18,047 nucleotides of DNA from the NCBI GenBank assembly GCA_964565865.1, contig CAZMGM010000043.1:1-18047 (forward strand). The letters are read 5' to 3'. Below the pieces are notes generated by a model. That model was not told where the DNA came from. It did no database searches and saw only the letters and a list, made by a program, of their open reading frames with translations. A program made the position numbers and the translations under genes. This document shows, in pieces, positions 6,136-12,178 of the stretch. Source of the stretch: CBDAPI01 sp964565865. Lineage in GTDB: Bacteria; Acidobacteriota; UBA6911; RPQK01; CBDAPI01. Numbering within the stretch: the stretch's first letter is position 1; every line of letters begins with the position of its first letter.

Positions 6136-7077
6136 TCACCCGTCGTTTGTACTCATGACGCGCTCCAGAGCTTGGGCCACTGCCTTGCGGCTCTCACCCG
6201 GAGCCTCCACCCAGACCAGATTTGATTCTCCACGAAACCAGGTCATTTGCCGTTTGGCGTAGCGACGGGTGTCTCTGCTGGTTTTTTCCACGGCTTCTTC
6301 TAGACTGATGTTCCCGGTAAGGCAGGAGATCGCCTGGCGGTAACCGATGGCTTCGAAGCCCTTACAATCAGGCGAGAATCCCTGATCCATGATCCCCTGA
6401 ACCTCTTCCAGGAGCCCGGCCCGAAACATGCTGCGGACGCGCGCATTGATTCTATCATAGAGAGTTTGACGATCCAGACGAAGGCCGATTTTGACCACGC
6501 GAAAGCCTGTCAGGGGCCTTCGTTCGACCTGCATATCGCTGATGGGGCGTCCGGTCTGATGGTAGACCTCCAGGGCCCTTACAATCCGGACCGTGTCTTT
6601 TGCCTGAATCCTTTCTGCCGCTACGGGATCTACCTCCGAAAGCCGGGCATAGAGTCTGGCGCTATCCCCCCGAGCCGCTATCCGGTTCAGGTGCTGGCGA
6701 TATTCCAGGGAGCGACTCGGTCCTTCGAACACGCCCTGCAGAAGAGCTCTCAAGTAGAGGCCGGTTCCTCCCACCACCATCGCAGTCCGATCGCGCCCGG
6801 CAATTTCGCGACAGATAGCCCTGGATTCCACCATATACTGTCCGGCGCTGTACCATTGATCGGGATCGATGTGGTCGTAGAGGTGGTGGGGGGTCGCAGC
6901 TCGATCGGCCAGAGAGGGCTTGGCCGTACCAATGTCCATACCCCTGACAAGCTGCATCGAATCACAATTTACGATCTCGCCGGGAAGTTTTTCGGAGATG
7001 CCAAAAGCCAGGCTGCTCTTGCCCGTGGCCGTAGGTCCAACAATGGCGAGGAGGACAGGTTCACCCGGCGGTTTCAC
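6136..7077 (-). CDS. miaA: tRNA dimethylallyltransferase
   Basis: MiaA adds a dimethylallyl group to N6 of A37 in tRNAs that read codons beginning with U. The frame stays open up to 7221, but the family start fits GTG at 7077, giving 313 residues beginning (M)KPPGEPVLLAIVGPTATGKS. This leaves four bases after the stop of the upstream oxidoreductase instead of a 140-base overlap. Visible motifs are the P-loop GPTATGKS (14-21), DSMQLVRGMDIGTAKP, HHLYDHIDPDQWYSAGQY, GGTGLYLRALLQG, the Arg-rich region KDTVRIVRALEVYHQTG, and RRYAKRQMTWFR near the end. It is translationally close to the oxidoreductase and transcribed with the lipid A genes. I see no defect. Confidence 0.94.
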   Translation of the reverse strand: MKPPGEPVLLAIVGPTATGKSSLAFGISEKLPGEIVNCDSMQLVRGMDIGTAKPSLADRAATPHHLYDHIDPDQWYSAGQYMVESRAICREIAGRDRTAMVVGGTGLYLRALLQGVFEGPSRSLEYRQHLNRIAARGDSARLYARLSEVDPVAAERIQAKDTVRIVRALEVYHQTGRPISDMQVERRPLTGFRVVKIGLRLDRQTLYDRINARVRSMFRAGLLEEVQGIMDQGFSPDCKGFEAIGYRQAISCLTGNISLEEAVEKTSRDTRRYAKRQMTWFRGESNLVWVEAPGESRKAVAQALERVMSTNDG

Positions 7078-7081
7078 TGGC

Positions 7082-8056
7082 TCACGGCGTCCCGGTCTGT
7101 GGGGAGCCGGTAAGGGGGCTGCGCATCTCGCCGAGCAAGGTAAGCGCCACCTCGAGGGCAGCCCGACCCTGGCTTGCATTGCAGGGCCCGGGCCAAGCCG
7201 TCTGCTCCTCTCCCCGGGCACAACTCAGGAACGAGGAGATTTCGGCCCGAAGAGGCTCCATCGGTTCACCCTTCACGATCTGATGCTGGATTCTTTTCCC
7301 TCCATTGGCCTCCACCAGCCCGAAAATTTCCGTCTCTTTCTTCCGGAAGTCCAGAGAGAGGTATTGTCCGGGCTGAAAGAACCGCAGCTTTCGGACCCTC
7401 TCACTGGAAACTCGGCTGGCTGTAAGGTTGGCAACACAACCGTTTTTAAACTCAAGTCTGGCATTGGCAATATCGATCCTGGTTGTGAGGACCGGAACTC
7501 CGGCTGAGCGAATCTCCACCAGTGGCGCATGGACCAGCGAAAGAACCAAGTCGAGATCGTGAATCATCAGATCTAGAACTACATCGACATCCAGGCTCCT
7601 CCCCACGAACACTCCCAGCCGATGACCTTCAAAAAAAAGGGGCCTCGAGAGGTGAGGACCCAGAGCCGTCACGGCCGGATTGAAGCGCTCCGTGTGCCCC
7701 ACGTGCAAGACTTTCCCCGATGCTTCCTGAGCGGCAATGAGCTGGTCCGCACCGTCGAGAGTGTGGGCCACCGGCTTCTCCACGAGAACATGTAGGCCGC
7801 CCTCAAGGAGCGCGGCGCCCATCTGAGCGTGGAGAATCGTGGGCACTGCCAGGCTGACTGCATCGACCACTCCGATCAGCTCGCGATAGTCAGTGAACAC
7901 CTCGCAGCCGAATGTGCGGGCTACCCTTTCGGCCCTATCCGGAAGAGCATCGACGACACCCATGAGTCGGGCCCCGGGTAGCTCGTGATAGATCCGAGCG
8001 TGATGACTTCCCAGCGAACCGACTCCCACGACGGCCGTCTTCAAGCCCGGACTCAT
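7082..8056 (-). CDS. Gfo/Idh/MocA-family NAD(P)-dependent oxidoreductase
   Basis: The protein has 324 residues from ATG 8056, chosen because GGAG lies five bases upstream and the ATG overlaps the lpxI stop as ATGA; a longer frame to 8167 only adds unconserved sequence. An N-terminal Rossmann domain carries GVGSLG (11-16) and the family EKPVA (93-97, Lys94). The C-terminal domain has the catalytic-type His166 in DLMIHDLDL. The segment VGHTERFNPAV (119-129) resembles the GH-x-ERFNP motif of the UDP-GlcNAc 3-dehydrogenase (GnnA) branch. GnnA oxidises C3 of UDP-GlcNAc so an aminotransferase (GnnB) can make the diamino sugar of amide-linked lipid A. No gnnB is present here. Its position between lpxI and miaA suggests a nucleotide-sugar or LPS role, but the substrate is inferred only from motif and context. 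Confidence 0.87.
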   Translation of the reverse strand: MSPGLKTAVVGVGSLGSHHARIYHELPGARLMGVVDALPDRAERVARTFGCEVFTDYRELIGVVDAVSLAVPTILHAQMGAALLEGGLHVLVEKPVAHTLDGADQLIAAQEASGKVLHVGHTERFNPAVTALGPHLSRPLFFEGHRLGVFVGRSLDVDVVLDLMIHDLDLVLSLVHAPLVEIRSAGVPVLTTRIDIANARLEFKNGCVANLTASRVSSERVRKLRFFQPGQYLSLDFRKKETEIFGLVEANGGKRIQHQIVKGEPMEPLRAEISSFLSCARGEEQTAWPGPCNASQGRAALEVALTLLGEMRSPLTGSPQTGTP

Positions 8057-8928
8057 GGAGACTCCGAAACAATACTGATGCCGAGTTCGTTGGCTCCGGC
8101 AAGAAACTTCTCTCGATCCAGAAGCAACGTCTTTCCTGCGTCCACGGCTATTGCGGTCACTCCACATTTCCCCAGGATCTCGAGGGTGTCGAGGCCCAGG
8201 ACCGGGACATCAAATCTCATATCCTGCTCCGGCCGAGCTGCTTTGATCAGGGTCAGACTCTGCCCTCCTGTCAGGCGTGCCGCCCTTTCAACAGTCTCGT
8301 CTGTCCCTTCCATAGCTTCCACTGCCACTACGGCGCAATCCTTGACCACAATACTTTGGCCTAGATCGAGCGCGGCCAGCTGGCGCGCGACAGGACGACC
8401 GTACTCAATGTCCTTCCACTCGGCCTCGGTCGGCTCCCGCTCGGTCAACACGCCGCTCCCCGACATCAGATCCTTCAGGAACATCGTCGAATCGAGCAGC
8501 TTGATGCCGTTCTTTTCCAAGACATCCACGACTCCCCGAATCAGGGATTCCGTGTTCCTTTTGGGGAGCGACATGAGGACCTTGACCATGGTCAGATCGG
8601 GCATTGCCGAAAGCAGTTTTCTGGATGCTGGGGTGTTGGGGGAAAAAATCTGAGAGTGACGAACCTGGCCGGCCATAAGGGCTTGCTCAACTCCATGTCT
8701 TTTGAAAAGACGGATCAGTTTCCCCAATTGTCCGAGGGCAATCCAGTGAAGGGTGCATCCCTCTCCTGCGCGCGCGACCGAGTCCGCCACTTTTGTTGAG
8801 GCTTCCTCCCTGATCGCTGCCACCACCATGGGGATCTGTTTCCTACCGGCCTCCCTGACGACCAATATAGGGAATCGACCACCTCCAGCAATTAGGCCAA
8901 GGGGCCTGGGGCCTTGTTCAGGATTCAT
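8053..8928 (-). CDS. lpxI: UDP-2,3-diacylglucosamine pyrophosphatase LpxI (DUF1009)
   Basis: LpxI hydrolyses UDP-2,3-diacyl-GlcN to lipid X (2,3-diacyl-GlcN-1-phosphate) and UMP, taking the place of LpxH. It is cytoplasmic. The start at ATG 8928 gives 291 residues, close to the Caulobacter enzyme, beginning MNPEQGPRPLGLIAGGGRFP. The LpxI_N motif LIAGGGRFP is at 12-20. In the C-terminal half, the signature PEQDMRFDVPVLGLDTLE (about 233-250) contains the catalytic-region Asp of QDxRFD. VVKDCAVVAVEAMEGTDE fits the metal and substrate region. It overlaps the lpxA 3' end by 11 bases and the oxidoreductase start by 4. No LpxH-type metallophosphoesterase is in the window. Confidence 0.94.
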   Translation of the reverse strand: MNPEQGPRPLGLIAGGGRFPILVVREAGRKQIPMVVAAIREEASTKVADSVARAGEGCTLHWIALGQLGKLIRLFKRHGVEQALMAGQVRHSQIFSPNTPASRKLLSAMPDLTMVKVLMSLPKRNTESLIRGVVDVLEKNGIKLLDSTMFLKDLMSGSGVLTEREPTEAEWKDIEYGRPVARQLAALDLGQSIVVKDCAVVAVEAMEGTDETVERAARLTGGQSLTLIKAARPEQDMRFDVPVLGLDTLEILGKCGVTAIAVDAGKTLLLDREKFLAGANELGISIVSESP

Positions 8929-9742
8929 TGGACCGATCCGATGTGGCACGAACGAATCCCCGTTCCGAGTTCCTGACGAAATCAATCAGGATGCGAACAG
9001 CTTCCACCCGTTCCTGCCCAGCGGCCAGTTCCACCACAGCTTCCTCCACCCGCATGCCTTTTCTAAACAGCACACGATAGGCTCGTTTCAGTTGGGAGAT
9101 TTCCTCGCTCGAAAAGCCTTTTCTTTCCAGTCCGATCTGGTTGATCCCGTAGATTCGAGCCTGATTCCTGCTGCCCACGGTCTTGATGAAGGGCAAAGCA
9201 TCCCGGGTCAGGACCGAGTAGGCTCCCACAAAGGCATAGGGCCCGACACGGCAGAACTGCTGGACTCCCACAAATCCCCCCAGGATGGCATGATCGCCCA
9301 CCTCTACATGTCCGGCAAGCGAGGCGCAGTTCGAAAAAACGGTACCGTTTCCGATCACGCAATCATGGGCGACATGCACGCTGGTCATGAAAAGGTTGTC
9401 GTTCCCGATCAAGGTCTCTTTGATCCCTCCCAGGGTGCCCCGGTTCAGAGTCACGAATTCCCGGATTCGATTTCGATCGCCAATTCGCAGCCAGGAGCGT
9501 TCTCCCTTGTACTTGAGGTCCTGGGGAATAGTCCCTACCGAAGCCTGCCCCAGAATCAGGTTCTCGCGGCCGATCTCGGTAGGGCCGTCAATGACAACGT
9601 GGGGACCGATGCGAGTGTCGTTCCCAATGGAAACATCCTCACCGATGATACTGTAGGGGCCGATCTCGACTCCGCTTCCCAGACTCGCAGACAGCGAGAT
9701 AATGGCCGTAGGATGAATTTCCGCGCTCTGGACTTCAGTCAT
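8918..9742 (-). CDS. lpxA: UDP-N-acetylglucosamine O-acyltransferase
   Basis: LpxA moves a 3-hydroxyacyl chain from ACP to position 3 of UDP-GlcNAc, the first step of lipid A synthesis. ATG 9742 gives 274 residues and has AGGAG about five bases upstream; an upstream open extension to 9820 lies inside fabZ in another frame and was not used. The N-terminal part is a left-handed beta helix of hexapeptide repeats (IGPYSIIGEDVSIGNDTRIG). The catalytic His126 is in SVHVAHDCVIGN, FVTLNRGT is conserved, and FCRVGPYAFVGAYSVLTRDALPF follows. The helical C-terminal bundle spans about 190-265. It overlaps fabZ by 8 bases. The acyl chain length is not predictable by eye. Confidence 0.95.
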   Translation of the reverse strand: MTEVQSAEIHPTAIISLSASLGSGVEIGPYSIIGEDVSIGNDTRIGPHVVIDGPTEIGRENLILGQASVGTIPQDLKYKGERSWLRIGDRNRIREFVTLNRGTLGGIKETLIGNDNLFMTSVHVAHDCVIGNGTVFSNCASLAGHVEVGDHAILGGFVGVQQFCRVGPYAFVGAYSVLTRDALPFIKTVGSRNQARIYGINQIGLERKGFSSEEISQLKRAYRVLFRKGMRVEEAVVELAAGQERVEAVRILIDFVRNSERGFVRATSDRSNES

Positions 9743-10193
9743 GCCGCTCCTGGTCGTAGGCCGCCCGATCCACCAGCGAGAACATGATTCCGGCTTCGCA
9801 TACGAGCTGGCCGTCCACATGGACCTTGCCGCTCAGTTTTCCGATTCTGGGCTTCATCCGATCCACCACCATCTCCACCTCGAGCTGGTCTCCGGGCCGC
9901 ACTGGCTTCCTGAATCTGGCGTTTTCGATGCCTATAAAAAAGACCAGCTTGTCGTCCCGGTTCTCCAGGGATTCAAACACGAGACACCCTCCCACCTGGG
10001 CCATGCACTCCACGATCAGAACACCTGGCATGATCGGAACACCGGGAAAGTGTCCCTGGAAAAAGGGTTCGTTGATCGTCACGTTCTTCAAACCGACAAT
10101 CCGTTTCCCCGGTTCGTATTCGATAATTCGATCGACCAGTAAGCAGGGATATCGATGGGGAAGAAAACTTAGAATCTCCTGAATATCAAACAT
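9735..10193 (-). CDS. fabZ: 3-hydroxyacyl-[ACP] dehydratase FabZ
   Basis: FabZ dehydrates 3-hydroxyacyl-ACP in fatty-acid elongation. It competes with LpxA and LpxD for the same 3-hydroxyacyl-ACP, which explains its place between them. The 152-residue length is normal. It begins MFDIQEILSFLPHRYPCLLVDR; the catalytic His48 (FFQGHFPG) and Glu62 (LIVECMAQVGG) are present, and the hot-dog core continues with FFIGIENARFRKPVRPGDQLE. GGAGG lies about seven bases before the ATG. The gene overlaps lpxD and lpxA by 8 bases each. It is a stand-alone FabZ, not an LpxC-FabZ fusion. Confidence 0.96.
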   Translation of the reverse strand: MFDIQEILSFLPHRYPCLLVDRIIEYEPGKRIVGLKNVTINEPFFQGHFPGVPIMPGVLIVECMAQVGGCLVFESLENRDDKLVFFIGIENARFRKPVRPGDQLEVEMVVDRMKPRIGKLSGKVHVDGQLVCEAGIMFSLVDRAAYDQERHD

Positions 10194-11235
10194 GCTCGTT
10201 CCCTCCCGACCCTAGCTCCTCATCGGCCTGGTCCTGGAGGCGGCCTTTGAGGCTTCGCCATTTGCGGTAGAACTCCGGCAGCCGCCGGATCAGGGCCTCG
10301 GCCCGCAATTGTTCCCTGTGGCTACGGCAGTGAAGTCCCGATACGACGCTTCCCGACTCTACATCTTTCGTTACCGCAGTCTTTTGCATGATCGTCACGT
10401 TGTCCCCGATCTTAACCTGATGGCTGACGCCAGCCTGCCCGGCAATCAGGCAATAGTCACCGATCTCAACGCTCCCCGAGATCCCCACGCATCCTACAAT
10501 GATGGTGTGCTTCCCAATCCGGCAGTTGTGACCCACATGAACCAGGTTATCCAACTTGCTGCCCTTCCCGATCAACGTGGCTCCAAAAGTGGCGCGATCG
10601 ATGCAGCTGTTGGCGCCGATCTCGACGTCATCCTCTACGATGACCGTACCCGTCTGTTCGATCTTGAAATGGCCCTCCGAGTGACCTGCATATCCGAATC
10701 CATCGGCTCCCACAACACAGCCACTATGCAGGATCACACGCCGTCCAATCGTGACCCCGGGGTAAAGTGTGACATTGGCATTCAGTATCGTACCCTCGCC
10801 GATTCGACATCCTTCTCCGATGCTGCTGCCGGCACCGATCGTCACCTGATCCGAGATCTCTACTCTGTTTCCAACGTTGACAAAAGGTGCCACCGATACC
10901 TGGCTTGAAATCTGACAGTTTGTACCGACAGAAGCCAGGGAGGAGACGCCACTGGCCTGAAACGGCGTGGAGGACAGGAGCTGCAGAACCTTGGCAAAAG
11001 CGAGTTTCGGGTTGGAAACCCGTAACAGGGCCTTGCCAGACTCAGGTATCAGCTGGCTGACGATCACGGCCGAGGCAGCGGTTGAATCGAGTCTTTCCAG
11101 ATAACTAGAAGTCGCGGCGTAGGTGATATCTCCTTCAACAGCCGTATCGAAGGACTGGGCTCTCCGTATGACCAGCCCACGGTCCCCAGCCACTTCTGCC
11201 TCGACGAGCTGAGCCAGACGCGCAAGTTTGTACAC
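10186..11235 (-). CDS. lpxD: UDP-3-O-(3-hydroxyacyl)glucosamine N-acyltransferase
   Basis: LpxD adds the second 3-hydroxyacyl chain, to N2 of UDP-3-O-acyl-GlcN. It has 349 residues, normal length. Residues 1-95 are the uridine-binding domain, residues 100-300 a left-handed beta helix of hexapeptide repeats, and the C-terminus a helical segment. His236 in DNLVHVGHNCRIG matches the catalytic His, and GADGFGYAGHSEGHFKIEQTGTVIVEDDVEIGANSCIDRATFG is intact. The start is GTG at 11235, because an in-frame stop lies 9 bases upstream and there is no ATG near the conserved N-terminus. There is no Shine-Dalgarno; a promoter-like pair ends 7 bases before the GTG, so the message may be leaderless. It overlaps fabZ by 8 bases. 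A 288-base gap separates it from ompH. Confidence 0.95.
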   Translation of the reverse strand: MYKLARLAQLVEAEVAGDRGLVIRRAQSFDTAVEGDITYAATSSYLERLDSTAASAVIVSQLIPESGKALLRVSNPKLAFAKVLQLLSSTPFQASGVSSLASVGTNCQISSQVSVAPFVNVGNRVEISDQVTIGAGSSIGEGCRIGEGTILNANVTLYPGVTIGRRVILHSGCVVGADGFGYAGHSEGHFKIEQTGTVIVEDDVEIGANSCIDRATFGATLIGKGSKLDNLVHVGHNCRIGKHTIIVGCVGISGSVEIGDYCLIAGQAGVSHQVKIGDNVTIMQKTAVTKDVESGSVVSGLHCRSHREQLRAEALIRRLPEFYRKWRSLKGRLQDQADEELGSGGNEHV

Positions 11236-11242
11236 GCGTTGG

Positions 11243-11271
11243 ATTTAATAACAGGCCATTCGGAAGGTCAA
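11243..11271 (-). promoter_or_regulatory. Predicted lpxD promoter (leaderless transcript)
   Basis: On the - strand, TTGACC (11271-11266) matches five of six bases of a sigma-70 -35 box. It is followed by a 17-base spacer and TTAAAT (11248-11243), which matches four of six of the -10 consensus. Only seven bases then separate the -10 box from the GTG start of lpxD at 11235, so transcription would begin at or next to the start codon. This is consistent with the absence of a ribosome-binding site there. Confidence 0.5.
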
Positions 11272-11523
11272 CCCGGTACTTTCGCTGTGTCTCTGGTGAT
11301 TACTGGTTGCTGGTGAGAAATCGTGTTCTGTGGAGCTGAATCCTACGACGGAATCTTAGCTGCCCGGGAAAACCCAGCACCAGAGGTTCACTCCCAATCT
11401 GATGGGGACAGGGCGAGGAACCAAGAACCAGGAACAGGAACGAGAAACAGCCCGGGAACAGCTACTGGCAATCCACACCTCAGAGCCTTCAGATATCAGG
11501 TTGGGGCGGGATTTCAGGGTCTC
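11272..11523. repeat. Gap with low-complexity GGAACA/ACCAG tracts
   Basis: No gene is seen in this stretch between ompH and lpxD. Two short degenerate tracts stand out. At 11293-11315 the + strand repeats CTGGT (CTGGTGAT-TACTGGTT-GCTGGTG). At 11417-11462 it repeats GGAAC-type hexamers (GGAACC, AGAACC, AGGAACA, GGAACG). Both are ACCAG/GAACC-flavoured microrepeats, in opposite orientation. Similar tracts occur in gaps of some large environmental genomes. They have no known function and could arise by slippage. Confidence 0.4.
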
Positions 11524-12150
11524 CTACTGTCCCGAACTCGTACCGGCTGCAGCAACGGGATACCTGGTGTTGTAGCGGGCAATGATCTCCGCGGTGATGT
11601 CATAGGCAGGGTCGAAATAGCCCCCCAGGTTGTTCTGCATCAGCGAATCCCAATAGAGGATTGCCGAATATCCATTCTGCTTCGCCGTCCCGTCCAGGAT
11701 GGTCTGGATCTTCTGGCCCAGGGCCCCAAAGAGCATATTGCGCCGGGCTTCGATTTCCGCCGCCGTGTCCTCCCGATACCTCTGAAGGTTTTTCTCCAGC
11801 TTGGCGATTTCTCTCTGCATCTCTGCAAGAGTTTGCGGATTCAGAGCCCGTTGCTGTTCCTGGAACTGCTGCTGGCGCTGCTGCAGTTCCTGGGTACGGG
11901 TTTCGTTTTCCCGGTTCTTCTGTTCTACGAAGGCCTGGATCTTCCCCATTTCCTGTCTAGCTTCGTCGGTATCAGTCAGGACCTGACTAAAATTTATGAA
12001 CATGATCCTGGCCGGTCCGGTGGCAATCGGTGTGCCTGTGGGCACAGCAGCCTGCTGGAAAGCGGGCACTCCGGGCTGGCGAGCCAGTGGCACGCCGCCC
12101 GTGAGAATCAAGCCCAAACCTACTATGAAAAATCTTCCTGTACTACGCAT
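11524..12150 (-). CDS. skp: Periplasmic OmpH/Skp-family chaperone
   Basis: This 208-residue exported protein is slightly longer than E. coli Skp. Residues 1-24 form a signal peptide (MRSTGRFF, hydrophobic VGLGLILTGGVPLA). A Pro/Ala-rich linker follows to about 45. Then comes the OmpH core: beta strand ARIMFINFSQVL, a long coiled-coil arm at about 62-145 rich in Gln, Glu and Arg (ELQQRQQQFQEQQ), and the return strand SAILYWDSLMQ. The C-terminus ends DITAEIIARYNTRYP plus a flexible tail. Skp-like trimers hold unfolded outer-membrane proteins for delivery to BamA, which is directly upstream and 28 bases away. The start ATG has GGGAGA about ten bases upstream. Confidence 0.9.
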   Translation of the reverse strand: MRSTGRFFIVGLGLILTGGVPLARQPGVPAFQQAAVPTGTPIATGPARIMFINFSQVLTDTDEARQEMGKIQAFVEQKNRENETRTQELQQRQQQFQEQQRALNPQTLAEMQREIAKLEKNLQRYREDTAAEIEARRNMLFGALGQKIQTILDGTAKQNGYSAILYWDSLMQNNLGGYFDPAYDITAEIIARYNTRYPVAAAGTSSGQ

Positions 12151-12178
12151 TGGTCACACTTCTCCCATTTCGATCACT

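Noticed and set aside
7078..7221. Upstream extension of miaA with 48 extra residues
   Set aside because: It overlaps the oxidoreductase by about 140 bases and is Arg/Pro-rich without family conservation; GTG 7077 gives the usual MiaA length.
8753..9787. 344-codon + strand frame opposite lpxI and lpxA
   Set aside because: It crosses two well-supported genes on the other strand, and its protein is His/Pro/Asp-rich without any motif.
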